Made by a program: the position numbers and the translations under genes
NCBI RefSeq assembly: GCF_022179465.1
Contig: NZ_BPQV01000007.1
Location: 211,189-275,188, forward strand
Direction: 5' to 3'
From: Methylobacterium organophilum
GTDB taxonomy: Bacteria; Pseudomonadota; Alphaproteobacteria; Rhizobiales; Beijerinckiaceae
DNA: 64,000 nucleotides
Part shown: positions 45,972 to 54,808 of the stretch, one piece after another
Position numbering within the stretch: the stretch's first letter is position 1
Layout: each line of letters begins with the position of its first letter
Notes under the pieces: model-generated
What the model saw: only the letters and a program-made list of their open reading frames with translations
Told to the model about the DNA's origin: nothing
Databases searched by the model: none

Positions 45972-47020
45972 CAGGTGCCTCCGAGGCCCCAGCTGGAGCC
46001 GGACTTGTTGCCCTTGCCGGCCTTGCCGCCGAAAGCGCGCGGGTCGCAGAGTTCGAGGCGGGTCTTCGAACCCTCGCCATCCTTCGAGAAGTTGACCGAC
46101 TTGATCAGCATGTCCTGCATGATCGACAGGAACGGGCTCTCGACCCAGACCAGGTAGCCGGGCTCCCAGAGCTTGCCGGCCTGGTCGCGGAAGCCCTGCA
46201 TGGTGATGGTGGCGGAGAGCGCGTTGCCGGCCGCGCGATCGCGCCGGGTCTCCGCCCGCTTCTTCACCGTCTTTTCGTCGGTGTCGTCCTCCTGAATGAC
46301 GATGACCGGGCGGTGCCGGCCCACGGCAGCGTCCCTGACCTTGGCCTCCAGCTCGAGGGCGCCCTTGCCGTGCCCGGCCGCGCGCTGCCCCCTGACGGTG
46401 TAGGAGCTGTGCCGGTTCGACCAGTCGTGGTTGGCGTCCCCGACCAGGAGGTTCACGCCCTCGATGAGGCCGCCGGCGTGCCGCTTGGATCCGGCCTTCG
46501 TGACCTTCATCCCGCCCTCGGCGGTGCCGGTGACGGTGCAGCCCTGCTTGCGCGCCAGGCGCTCAAGGCAGCGGAACAGGGTCTCGCCCGGCGTGTGCTG
46601 GTAGGCTTCGACCTTCTCGAGCTGCTGGTCGGTCTCGATCTCGACGTCGATCCCGTCCGCGAGCTCCTTGGCGATCGCGACCGGGTCCTTCTTCTCGATC
46701 CGGCCGGTCTTGTGGTCGGCCGAGCAGTCGATGGCATCCTGGCTCTTCGAGCGCCCCGAGATCCCGATCGACGCCGAGCTCGACGTCAGCGACGGCCTGT
46801 AGGCATCGACGTAGCCTGTCAGCAGCAGGTCGCCGTTCGAGGCGATCCTCACCTCCGAACCGGCGGCGAAGATGCCGTGCGTCGCGCCGGGCCCGAACTC
46901 CGCGGCGATCGTCGCCTCGAAGCTGCGCGCGGCCGCGTCGAACTCCGCGGTCACCGACACGCTCTCGAAGGCCGTGTAGGGCGTGCCCCCGACCGAGATC
47001 GTCACGATTTCCTGGGGCAT
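45971..47020 (-). CDS. Mu P (gp44)-like baseplate hub protein
   Basis: A 349-residue protein. It begins VTISVGGTPYTAFESVSVTA and contains YVDAYRPSLTSSSASIGISG and a helical ETLFRCLERLARKQGC, as in Mu P/T4 gp27-like hub proteins. It sits between N-like and gp45-like genes. Starts and stops are coupled at both ends. Confidence 0.82.
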   Translation of the reverse strand: MPQEIVTISVGGTPYTAFESVSVTAEFDAAARSFEATIAAEFGPGATHGIFAAGSEVRIASNGDLLLTGYVDAYRPSLTSSSASIGISGRSKSQDAIDCSADHKTGRIEKKDPVAIAKELADGIDVEIETDQQLEKVEAYQHTPGETLFRCLERLARKQGCTVTGTAEGGMKVTKAGSKRHAGGLIEGVNLLVGDANHDWSNRHSSYTVRGQRAAGHGKGALELEAKVRDAAVGRHRPVIVIQEDDTDEKTVKKRAETRRDRAAGNALSATITMQGFRDQAGKLWEPGYLVWVESPFLSIMQDMLIKSVNFSKDGEGSKTRLELCDPRAFGGKAGKGNKSGSSWGLGGT

Positions 47021-48249
47021 CAGTAGGCCAGCGCCTCGATCGTCGTCGGCATGCGCGAGGGCACGCGCACGGCATTGCGGGCGACGAGCTCGTCGGCCCG
47101 GGCGGGATCCTCGTAGAGCCGGTAGGCCAGCACGATCGCCGGCAACCGGATCCTGGTTTCCACGCTCACCACCGGGGCGAGGGTGGTGATGACGTTCGAC
47201 AGGTAGGCCACGACGGCGTTGCGCAGGCCCTCGAGGGCCTCGAACAGCGCCGTATCACCGGCGCCGGCACAGGCCTCGAGCTCCGCCCCGAAATACTCCG
47301 CCACGTCGGCCCGGGCCGTGACGCCCTCCGCCCGGGAGGCGTAGGCTTGGCGGGCCAGCGCCTCGGCATAGGCCGTGAGCGCCGCGACGCGCAGGACGCG
47401 GAGCGCAGCGTTCTGTGCGGCCACGGCCCGCTTCCGGTTCTCCGTCGCGGTCGGGGGCGCCGCCACGGGCGCTGCCAAATCCACCACCGACAGGAAGGCC
47501 GGAGCGGCCAGCGCGGGGGCGAGACCGTCGCCGAGGTCGCGCGCCGCGGCGACGAGGCCGGCCGCTGGCGTCGCCGGGTCGGTCTCGATCGCAGCCGCGT
47601 CGACGGTGGCGAGCACGCCGAGGATCTGGCCCTGGGCGAGGGACACGGCGGGGTCGACGGGATTGTCGAGGCGCAGGACATTGAGGGTGAGCGCGGCCGT
47701 GTCGAAGGCGTCGACCGCGGCGCCCAGGACGTAGTCGGGCAGCAGCGCCGTCGCATCGGCGGCGATCCCGATCAGCGAGAGTGCGCCCTGGAAGGCGCTG
47801 CCGATGACGCCTTCGACGGCATCGGCCGCCACGAAGATGAGGTTGGCGAGGCTCGCCGCCGTGAACAGGGCCGAGGCGTAGCCTTCCCGGACGAAGGAGA
47901 GGCTGTAGGCGATGTAGCCCAGGCGATCCCGCTCCCGGGACCGCTTGAAGTCCTGCCCTCGGACCTGGATAGGGCCGTGGGTGGGCAGCACCAGCGAACC
48001 GGCGCCCTCGCGGTCGATGGCCGCCGTCAGCGCCCGGGCGCTCGCGGCCGCGCCCTCCGAGGCCAGGTAGGCCGTGACCTCGTATTTGCGGGCCTTCGAG
48101 CCGAGGTCCTCGTTGTAGGGGTCGTCCCGGCCGGGGAACTCGTGCACGACCAGGCGGCGGCCGCCCGCTTCCTCGTCGTTGAGGACGAAGAAGGGGACGC
48201 CGCGGAAAGAGGCGGGCCAGAGCTCCGCGCTGGGATCGCAGCCCGACAT
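47020..48249 (-). CDS. Mu N (gp43)-like DNA circulation/tail protein
   Basis: A 409-residue protein. Its first ~100 residues (ELWPASFRGVPFFVLNDEEA, then GRRLVVHEFPGRDDPYNEDL) match the DNA-circularisation N-terminal domain found in Mu N. The remainder is long Ala-rich helices. It helps to connect the tape measure and baseplate. ATG at 48249 lies 24 bases after the tape-measure stop. Confidence 0.85.
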   Translation of the reverse strand: MSGCDPSAELWPASFRGVPFFVLNDEEAGGRRLVVHEFPGRDDPYNEDLGSKARKYEVTAYLASEGAAASARALTAAIDREGAGSLVLPTHGPIQVRGQDFKRSRERDRLGYIAYSLSFVREGYASALFTAASLANLIFVAADAVEGVIGSAFQGALSLIGIAADATALLPDYVLGAAVDAFDTAALTLNVLRLDNPVDPAVSLAQGQILGVLATVDAAAIETDPATPAAGLVAAARDLGDGLAPALAAPAFLSVVDLAAPVAAPPTATENRKRAVAAQNAALRVLRVAALTAYAEALARQAYASRAEGVTARADVAEYFGAELEACAGAGDTALFEALEGLRNAVVAYLSNVITTLAPVVSVETRIRLPAIVLAYRLYEDPARADELVARNAVRVPSRMPTTIEALAY

Positions 48250-48272
48250 GGCGATGTCCTACGGTGTCGGGA

Positions 48273-50846
48273 TCAGTCCCGGCCGCCGCGGCCGGCGTCG
48301 GGCGAGGATTTGCCGGTCGAGCCCGGCCCGTTCGAGGCGAGCGAGGAGACCTTGCCGGACAGCTGCATCACCTGGTTTTCCAGCCCGGTGATCTTCGTGG
48401 TGAACCACTGCGAGGGCTCGACCGTGATGTTGCCGGTCAGGCTCGCCTGGCCCGTCACTTCTCCGGAGAGGGGCGGCAGCGTCTTCACCTCCGCCGTGAT
48501 CGGGCTCTTCCCGCCGGCGGGATTGTCGCCCGCCTCGTCGGAGCCGGTGCCCGGCATCTTCGGGCCGGACAAGGCCCCACCGTTTTCCGGCATCGCCTTG
48601 ATCTCGACCGGAAGCGGCGTGGAAGGGTCTCCGCCCATCCAGGTCGGCATCCGCGATCGCCACCAGGCGACGATCTTGGAGCCGCCCGCCGCCGGCGCCT
48701 GTGCATCGGCCGCGGGCAGGCCCGGCAACTCGTCGGACGGATTCGCGGAGATGTCGGGACGTCCGCCATGCACGATGCCCTTCGTCTCGTCGGAGCCGTA
48801 GACCAGCACCGCGGTGAGGGCGGCGGCACCCGCCAGCGGCAGGCCCGCACCGGCGAGAAGGGGGAGCATGGTCCCGGCTCGTCCAGCTCCGGCACCAGCG
48901 CCCGCCGCCGCGGCAGCCGCCTTCGGGCCCGCGCCCTGTGCGCCGAGCGCGACCGCAGCCTCGTTCAGGAGCCCTGCCGAGACGTCGAGGGCAGCGGCCG
49001 ACTTGCCCAGGCCGAACCCGTTCAGCAACTGGTAGGACATCCAGCCCGCACCGGCGAGACCGGCGCCTGCGACGGCCGTCCCGCCCGCGAGCGCAGCGGC
49101 CGGGTGCTCCTTGGCCACGTTGGCGATCGCATTCAGCCGCTCGGCCAGCGTGTTCAGGAGGCCGGCCGCGGTCTCCATGGCGGGGGAAGAGGCGGCGCTC
49201 GCCAGGTTCTCCAGGGCGGCGGTGACCGCCTTCACCGTGGCGGTCGGATCCTTGCCCAGGTTCCGCTGGTACACCTCGTCCAGCGTGCCCGCCTTGTTGA
49301 TGCTGTCCTCGTCCTTGTGCAGCCGCTGCCGGGACAGCTTCTGCGACAGCGCCTCCGCAAACATGTTCGAGTTCGAGTTGCGGAAGAGCGTCCCGAGGGC
49401 CTTGGACAGCTCGAGCTTGTCGTCGACGTCCACGCCCTTCTTCTTCAAGGCCGGGATCAGCGTCTTCTCCGCCCATTCGAGCGGATCGGTCAAGGCCGTG
49501 TTCGTGTCCTTGACCGCACCGGCCTTCCACGAGACGGCGTGGCCGCCCTTCATGATGGCCATGTTCTTGTCGAGGAGGCCGAGATTGACCCATTCCTCGG
49601 CCTGCTTCTTGTCGTTGGCCTTGCCCATGATGACGTTGCGGAAGGCGTTCGCGCCGGTACCGGCCCGGTCGCCGCCAAATTCCGTCACCAGGGAAGGCAC
49701 GATCTTCGACATGAACCGCTCGGAGTAGAGCGGCAGCGAGGCCTTCGCCTGCTGGGCGAAGTTGACCATCTCGCCCGGGTTGAAGTTGCCGCGCGTGAAG
49801 ATCATCGCGCGCATCATCTCGCCGGCCTCGCGCTGGAACACTGGCGTGTTCCCGGCGGTCCCGCGCATCTCGAAGAATCGGGCCAGCTTGTTGCCGAGCT
49901 CGCCCGGCCCATCCATCACCTTGTCGCCCGCGCTCATCTTCAACGCGAAGGCCGATTTCTGCATGAACGGCAGGTTCTCGATTGCGTGGTGGAGCGAGCC
50001 GAAGGCGCCCGTCGTCTCGTTGATGACCTTGAGGTTCTCCTCGTAGGTCGCCGTCGGCACCGCGGCGGTCGCAGCGAGCGAGGCGTGCTCGATCTCGCGC
50101 ATCTCTTCCGGCGTGCGTCCGGCATTCTGCAGGGCGACGACCTCGTGCTGGTAGCGAGCGCCCGCGTGGATGGTGTCGCCGATACCGTGCGCCACGCTGT
50201 GCACGCCGACATAGCCGGCGGCGCCATAGGCGAGCGCGTGGCCGACCCCGAGCTTGCCGATCTCGTGCTGGCGCCGCTCCGCGGCCTGCTGCTTGGCGAG
50301 CGTCTGGACCGCGATGTCCCGCAGGTTGCGCTGCTCGGCCGCCTGTCGGTGGAGGGCAGCCGTCGTCTGCTCGACCGAGGCCTTCAGCGCGCGCTCGTGC
50401 GCAACCAGGTTCTCGACCGGCACCCCGAACTCGGCGAAGGCGCGCCGGGCCTTCCCGAGTTCAGCCGCCTGGCGTTCGACCGCTGCCGTGGCCGCATTCA
50501 CAGCGCGCTGCGCGACCTTGCTCTGGGCCGTCAGCTCCGTGACCGCCTTGGCGTCCTGGACTTTCCGGGCGGCCGCCAGTTCGAGCGCGAGCCGATCGGC
50601 GCGCTGCTGGGCACCGTTGAGGCCGAGACGCGCCGAGGAGAGCTTCGACTGGGCGGCGTTGATGCGGTCGATCGCCTCGAGCTGCCGCCGGGTGTTGGCC
50701 AGGGACTGGTTCAGGCGCTCGACGTCCGCCGAGACCTTGACGCCCTTTCCCAGGCTTTTCAGCCGCTTGTCGATCCCCTCGATGACCTTGGAGAGGCGGT
50801 CCTCGCCGCTGATGACGGCCTTCGCTTCGATGATGCGTCCGGCCAC
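48273..50846 (-). CDS. tail tape measure protein
   Basis: An 857-residue protein: long coiled coil in residues ~1-200 (RLNQSLANTRRQLEAIDRIN, KVAQRAVNAATAAVERQA), then Gly/Ala-rich hydrophobic segments (~590-680) and a C-terminal polar domain. It sets the tail length and acts in DNA injection. It follows the G/GT frameshift genes as in lambda and Mu. Confidence 0.88.
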   Translation of the reverse strand: MAGRIIEAKAVISGEDRLSKVIEGIDKRLKSLGKGVKVSADVERLNQSLANTRRQLEAIDRINAAQSKLSSARLGLNGAQQRADRLALELAAARKVQDAKAVTELTAQSKVAQRAVNAATAAVERQAAELGKARRAFAEFGVPVENLVAHERALKASVEQTTAALHRQAAEQRNLRDIAVQTLAKQQAAERRQHEIGKLGVGHALAYGAAGYVGVHSVAHGIGDTIHAGARYQHEVVALQNAGRTPEEMREIEHASLAATAAVPTATYEENLKVINETTGAFGSLHHAIENLPFMQKSAFALKMSAGDKVMDGPGELGNKLARFFEMRGTAGNTPVFQREAGEMMRAMIFTRGNFNPGEMVNFAQQAKASLPLYSERFMSKIVPSLVTEFGGDRAGTGANAFRNVIMGKANDKKQAEEWVNLGLLDKNMAIMKGGHAVSWKAGAVKDTNTALTDPLEWAEKTLIPALKKKGVDVDDKLELSKALGTLFRNSNSNMFAEALSQKLSRQRLHKDEDSINKAGTLDEVYQRNLGKDPTATVKAVTAALENLASAASSPAMETAAGLLNTLAERLNAIANVAKEHPAAALAGGTAVAGAGLAGAGWMSYQLLNGFGLGKSAAALDVSAGLLNEAAVALGAQGAGPKAAAAAAGAGAGAGRAGTMLPLLAGAGLPLAGAAALTAVLVYGSDETKGIVHGGRPDISANPSDELPGLPAADAQAPAAGGSKIVAWWRSRMPTWMGGDPSTPLPVEIKAMPENGGALSGPKMPGTGSDEAGDNPAGGKSPITAEVKTLPPLSGEVTGQASLTGNITVEPSQWFTTKITGLENQVMQLSGKVSSLASNGPGSTGKSSPDAGRGGRD

Positions 50847-50857
50847 GGCTCAGCCTC

Positions 50858-51300
50858 TCATCGTCGCGGTTTCTTGGATCGCTTGATGGTCTGGCGGTAC
50901 CACCAGAGCATCTCGTTGATGGTCAGGCCCTGGACGTCGAGGGGGGACCATCCGAGCTCGAAGACGAAGTCTGCTGCGACGTCTTCGAGGCCCCGCTCGC
51001 CGCGGCGGGTTCGAGGAAAAAACCGATGATCTGGTTCCGGATCTTGAAGGTGTCCGCAACACCGAGCTGGTCGAGGAGGGAGCTTTCCTTGGGCTCGACC
51101 ACCAGGAGCTCTGCGTAGCGCGCCAGAGCTTCGTGATCCTCCACCAGAACCGGCGAGGCCCCCTTCGGGAAGTGCATGGTGAAGGGCTGGCCGATCGGCA
51201 TGATGTCCCGCCATTTCGGCTCGCGCAGGACAACCTTGTGGATCGCGCCCTCGTGGCCCTCGATCGGGCGTTCCAGGTCGACGGTGACGGTCTTGGCCAT
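50858..51300 (-). CDS. tail assembly chaperone, -1 frameshift product (G-T type)
   Basis: Reading begins at 51300 in the frame of the short product, shifts back one base at the slippery heptamer 51016-51022 and continues to the stop at 50858, giving about 147 residues. The extension (VAADFVFELGWSPLDVQGLT, then INEMLWWYRQTIKRSKK) is conserved-looking and would bind the tape measure. Only the low-frequency frameshift product would carry this domain, as in lambda G/GT. Confidence 0.65.
50923..51300 (-). CDS. tail assembly chaperone, short product (Mu gp41-like)
   Basis: A 125-residue protein (TVTVDLERPIEGHEGAIHKV, LREPKWRDIMPIG at the start) matching the phage tail assembly chaperone layout. 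Without frameshifting the C-terminus is a Ser-rich tail (TSQQTSSSSSDGPPSTS) that looks like out-of-frame translation of the GT domain. It chaperones the tape measure during tail building. Confidence 0.75.
   Translation of the reverse strand: MAKTVTVDLERPIEGHEGAIHKVVLREPKWRDIMPIGQPFTMHFPKGASPVLVEDHEALARYAELLVVEPKESSLLDQLGVADTFKIRNQIIGFFLEPAAASGASKTSQQTSSSSSDGPPSTSRA
51016..51022 (-). promoter_or_regulatory. -1 ribosomal frameshift site T-TTT-TTC
   Basis: On the coding strand the codons are GGT TTT TTC, so T-TTT-TTC fits the X-XXY-YYZ slippery rule in the correct phase. Slipping back one base joins the gene body to the frame that carries the conserved C-terminal extension. The next bases are GC-rich and could slow the ribosome. 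Confidence 0.7.
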
Positions 51301-51431
51301 GGATCCTGCTTCAGGCTGGAGGACGGGCTGGGCGGCGCGCGGGGATGGGCAGTCCGGATGCTCTCACGGCTGCACCGGGGAATCCGGCGCGCCGACGAGG
51401 CCCGCGAAAATTTCGCAGGCTTGAGCGCGGG

Positions 51432-51815
51432 TCAGGAGATGATGCGCTTGTAGGTGCCGCCGGCCCAGGTGACGTTGGAGATCTCGCCGGTGGAGGTGTT
51501 GTATTTCGGCCGGCCGATCAGACGCGTGCCCGTGAACAGGTGCTGGCGGCCGTGATCCTCCTCGACGATCGTGATGTTGACCTTGCAGTTCTTCATCCGG
51601 TCGGGCCAGGAGCCGGAGCACGTCTCGGTGAACGAGCAGTCGCCCCCGACCGGCATCATCTTCGTGGTGTAGTAGGTCGAACCGTCCTGGTTCGATTCCG
51701 CCGAGACCTCCCGGTCGGAGATGTCGAGCGTGATCTCGCCGCGGGCGACGAGCTTCTCGCTCCCGGCGGTGATGGTGATGCGACCGCCGAAGGAATCGCA
51801 GCAATCGGAGCTCAT
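51432..51815 (-). CDS. phage tail tube protein (Mu M-like)
   Basis: A 127-residue protein with the tail-tube pattern GGRITITAGSEKLVARGEIT at the start and a TYYTTKMMPVGGDCSFTETC stretch in the middle. It polymerises into the inner tube inside the sheath. It lies directly after the sheath gene. A run of cysteines near the start (CCDS) is unusual. Confidence 0.78.
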   Translation of the reverse strand: MSSDCCDSFGGRITITAGSEKLVARGEITLDISDREVSAESNQDGSTYYTTKMMPVGGDCSFTETCSGSWPDRMKNCKVNITIVEEDHGRQHLFTGTRLIGRPKYNTSTGEISNVTWAGGTYKRIIS

Positions 51816-51886
51816 GGCAGGCCTCCGCCTCCGCCGGCCCTCTCAGGACCGGGCGGGGTGTCGTGAAGGGAAGGGACGGAGAGGCC

Positions 51887-53377
51887 TCAGGCGGCCTGGT
51901 ACTGGAGGTAGGTGGTCACGTTGCCGGCGAAGACGCGCAGCTGGTTGACCACGTCCACCGGCAGGTAGGCGTTCAGCCGGCTCGCATCGTTCGGGTCGCG
52001 CCGGACCACCACGAACTGGGCGAAGAGGTCGGCCTTCTCGAGGACGCCGAGGTTCACCAGCGCCTGGTAGGCGTGGATGAGGGTCATCTTCACCGCGTTC
52101 TCCGTGGTGAGCTCCGGCAGGCCGGCCGGGTTGTCGTCGACGAGGGCCTGGCGGGCGTGGTTGGCCGAGACGGCGGCGCGGAAGAAGCGCACCGCGAACA
52201 TCATCTGCGCCAGGGTCTCGATGTCCCGGAAAGTGGCATCGGGCACGCCGTTGGCGTTGACCTGCTCGGTGGTGAGGATGCGGTCCGCGAGGACGACGCC
52301 GTCCGGGGTGACGCGGGTGGCCGAGATGCCGTCGACGTAGAGCGCCTGGCGATCGGCGGAGGACCACCAGAGGGAGCGATCGTCGGGCGGCAGGTCGCCG
52401 ACGAGCTCCAGGGTCTGCAGCGGCCGGGACAGCTCCGGTGCATCCGACAGGTGCGCGGCGGCCAGGGCGGCGAGGCGCGCAGTGCGCTCCCAGATCGGGG
52501 GCGGGGCGGCCTGGGAGCCGAGGATCGAGACGTGGCGGTCGTTGCGGCTGTTACCGAGCGTGACCAGCGTCGAGAGGCTCCCGTAGGCGGCCGTGAGCGC
52601 ATGGCCGAACAGCAGCTTCGAGGGCGACCAGCGGCCGGAGACGTCCGACAGGAAGGCGCGCATCGAATCGAGCGAGGTGGCGTCGGCGTAGGGCAGCGCG
52701 ATCCAGTCGAACTCGTCGTCACCGAGGTTGGCGAGCGGCGTGGTCAGCGAGGGCACGCCGGTTCCGCCGGACAGCGCCACGATGGTCGTCCTGCCGACCA
52801 GGCCGTTCACCTCCTTGGCGGGCAGGAAGACGTCGAGGCCGTTCGACAGCGTGCCGACATGGCGTGCGGTCAGATTCACCTTGGCCGGATTGGTCCCGTC
52901 GACGGCGGCCGTGACCGGCACGAGCGCGGCGTTGACCGCCGAGGCGATGCTGGCCGCGATGGTGGCCGCGGTGTCGCTCGCCAGGACCTGGATGGTCAGG
53001 CGGACGCCGCAGACGCGCAGGACGCCGACGGTGGTGATCCCCGGCGCCGTGTTCACGGTCAGCGAGCCCGCGGCGGCCGAGCCGGCCGGCTCGGCGAGCG
53101 GCAGGATCCAGATCGGCTGGTAGGGGGCGACCTTGCGCGCGGCGCGGAACATGCCGACCAGCATCGAGCCGACGCCCCCCAGCGCGGTCAGCTCGCGCTC
53201 GGACTGGACCGGGCCGTAGGGCACGCCAGCGGGCGCGGCGCCGCCGGCCAGCTTCTGGCCGATGAGCAGGAGACGCGACTGGCCCTGATAGGGCGAGCCA
53301 CCGGAATTCACCTCGAAATAGGTGAAGGGGACGAGCAGATTGCCCGGGATGGTGTTGAAGGCGACGCCGGCGGCCAT
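51887..53377 (-). CDS. contractile tail sheath protein (Mu L-like)
   Basis: A 496-residue sheath protein. The N-terminal start (GNLLVPFTYFEVNSGGSPYQ) and the ending (FAQFVVVRRDPNDASRLNAY, then VFAGNVTTYLQYQ) are typical of Mu-type sheaths. It wraps the tube and contracts on infection. It shows this is a myovirus. Confidence 0.9.
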   Translation of the reverse strand: MAAGVAFNTIPGNLLVPFTYFEVNSGGSPYQGQSRLLLIGQKLAGGAAPAGVPYGPVQSERELTALGGVGSMLVGMFRAARKVAPYQPIWILPLAEPAGSAAAGSLTVNTAPGITTVGVLRVCGVRLTIQVLASDTAATIAASIASAVNAALVPVTAAVDGTNPAKVNLTARHVGTLSNGLDVFLPAKEVNGLVGRTTIVALSGGTGVPSLTTPLANLGDDEFDWIALPYADATSLDSMRAFLSDVSGRWSPSKLLFGHALTAAYGSLSTLVTLGNSRNDRHVSILGSQAAPPPIWERTARLAALAAAHLSDAPELSRPLQTLELVGDLPPDDRSLWWSSADRQALYVDGISATRVTPDGVVLADRILTTEQVNANGVPDATFRDIETLAQMMFAVRFFRAAVSANHARQALVDDNPAGLPELTTENAVKMTLIHAYQALVNLGVLEKADLFAQFVVVRRDPNDASRLNAYLPVDVVNQLRVFAGNVTTYLQYQAA

Positions 53378-53380
53378 GGC

Positions 53381-53611
53381 TTACGGCTCCTGGGACACGG
53401 AGGGAGCGGCCTTGGGGGCCGGGGCTTCGGGGGCATCGGCGGGCGGGCCGCCCTCGATGACGTCGCCGTCGCGCAGGCGGCGGGACCAGTACTCGTCGAG
53501 GGGCACGTCGCGGCCCTCGATCGGCAGGGGCGCGTAGCCGCGCTCGGGCATGCGCACGAGGGCGGCCTCGCCGTCGTCGAGAAGACGCGGCGTCACGAAG
53601 ACGGTGTGCAT
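53381..53611 (-). CDS. DUF2635 family protein (Mu gp38-like)
   Basis: A 76-residue protein whose core (AALVRMPERGYAPLPIEGRD, then EYWSRRLRDGDV) matches the short Mu gp38-like family located just before the sheath gene. An Ala/Pro tail follows. Three bases separate it from the sheath gene. Function unknown. Confidence 0.72.
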   Translation of the reverse strand: MHTVFVTPRLLDDGEAALVRMPERGYAPLPIEGRDVPLDEYWSRRLRDGDVIEGGPPADAPEAPAPKAAPSVSQEP

Positions 53612-53619
53612 GGAAGGGC

Positions 53620-54396
53620 TTACCCGGGGTTGAGGACGAGCTCGGCGGAGACGTCGGGCGTCCCGTCGCCCTCACCGGAGAGGGCGAAGTCGAAGCCCAT
53701 GCCGAGGCTTCGCAAAGCCGGCAGGGGCGGCTTGGCGCGGTCGACGGCGACCAGGGCCTCGGCGAATTTCGCGCAGGCTTCCGCGGCATAGGAGCCCGGG
53801 GCGACCGCCTTCGCGACCGTCGAGAGCGGTGCGGGAAGGGCGTCGAGGCCGGTGGCACCCCGAGGCGGCATGGGGCAGCCGTCGTGCACCCGGCACTTGA
53901 GGGTGAGGATGCGCGCGGCGACCCGGTCACCGTGCTCGTCCGAAGCCGCCCGGTGGCTCTCGTAGCCGTGGATCTTCGCGATCTTCCGGAAGGCGGCGGC
54001 GATCGCCGTCGCGCCGTAGGCCAGCGTGAGCCAGATCTGGCCTTCGAGGAAGTCGAGCTGTGCCTCGAGAGCCGCGTCGGTGACCGGATAGCCGATCGCG
54101 AATCCCTGGCCCTCGTCGGCCTGGGCGACCATCGAGAGCTCGATGACCAGGTCGACGTTGCGCCAGAAGGGCGGGCCGCCGGCGGGCGAGACCCCGTCCT
54201 TCATGTCGGTGGGGGTGCCTTCGTCGCCATCCGTCTGGACGATGAGGATCGGCTTGGCGTCGGACAGGCTCTTCGGATCGATCGCGCCGATGCGGCTGTC
54301 GAAGACCCGGTTCTCGGCAAGCGTCGGTCGGGCGCCTTTGACGCCGGCGAGCGCGCCGACCGTCGCCAGGCGCAGCGCGGCCCGTGCGAGCGTCAT
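53620..54396 (-). CDS. tail terminator-like phage protein (gp37 position)
   Basis: A 258-residue protein (VFDSRIGAIDPKSLSDAKPI, VDLVIELSMVAQADEGQGF, then LKCRVHDGCPMPPRGATGL). By place between the head-tail connector region and the sheath it corresponds to Mu gp37. The sequence alone does not prove it. Its start overlaps the upstream stop by four bases. Confidence 0.5.
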   Translation of the reverse strand: MTLARAALRLATVGALAGVKGARPTLAENRVFDSRIGAIDPKSLSDAKPILIVQTDGDEGTPTDMKDGVSPAGGPPFWRNVDLVIELSMVAQADEGQGFAIGYPVTDAALEAQLDFLEGQIWLTLAYGATAIAAAFRKIAKIHGYESHRAASDEHGDRVAARILTLKCRVHDGCPMPPRGATGLDALPAPLSTVAKAVAPGSYAAEACAKFAEALVAVDRAKPPLPALRSLGMGFDFALSGEGDGTPDVSAELVLNPG

Positions 54397-54803
54397 CGGG
54401 CCCGCTCCACGATCACCGAGATCCAGATGCGGCCGGCATCATCGGGCTCGACCTTCGTGGCGCGATAGATGACGCCAGTCTTGTCCCGGCGGAACCCATC
54501 GCCCTCACGTGGCTGCCAGGGCAGATTCCGATCGATCACCGAGAGCAGGATCTTGGCGCCGACGAGCCGCTGCGCGGCGTTGCCGGCAACCCGCCGGGCG
54601 GTGGGCAAATAGTCGTCGCCCACCTCCTGGAAGGTCATGGTGACCGGCAGCGGGTTCCGCGTGGAATCGGCCCGGCGCGGCCCGTTCACGTCCAGGTCGG
54701 ACTGGGAGGCATCCGCGATCGGGTCGACGTGGAAGAGCTCTCCGAAGACGCCGTCGATGGTGCGGTCGGCCGCCCTCATCGCGGCATCGAACGGCGAGCC
54801 CAT
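54393..54803 (-). CDS. phage head-tail connector-like protein
   Basis: A 136-residue protein with an N-terminal helix (FDAAMRAADRTIDGVFGELF) then beta strands (DGFRRDKTGVIYRATKVEPD). The pattern suits a head-tail joining protein such as the lambda FII type. It sits between the capsid and tail genes. Assignment rests chiefly on place. Confidence 0.5.
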   Translation of the reverse strand: MGSPFDAAMRAADRTIDGVFGELFHVDPIADASQSDLDVNGPRRADSTRNPLPVTMTFQEVGDDYLPTARRVAGNAAQRLVGAKILLSVIDRNLPWQPREGDGFRRDKTGVIYRATKVEPDDAGRIWISVIVERAR

Positions 54804-54808
54804 CAGGG

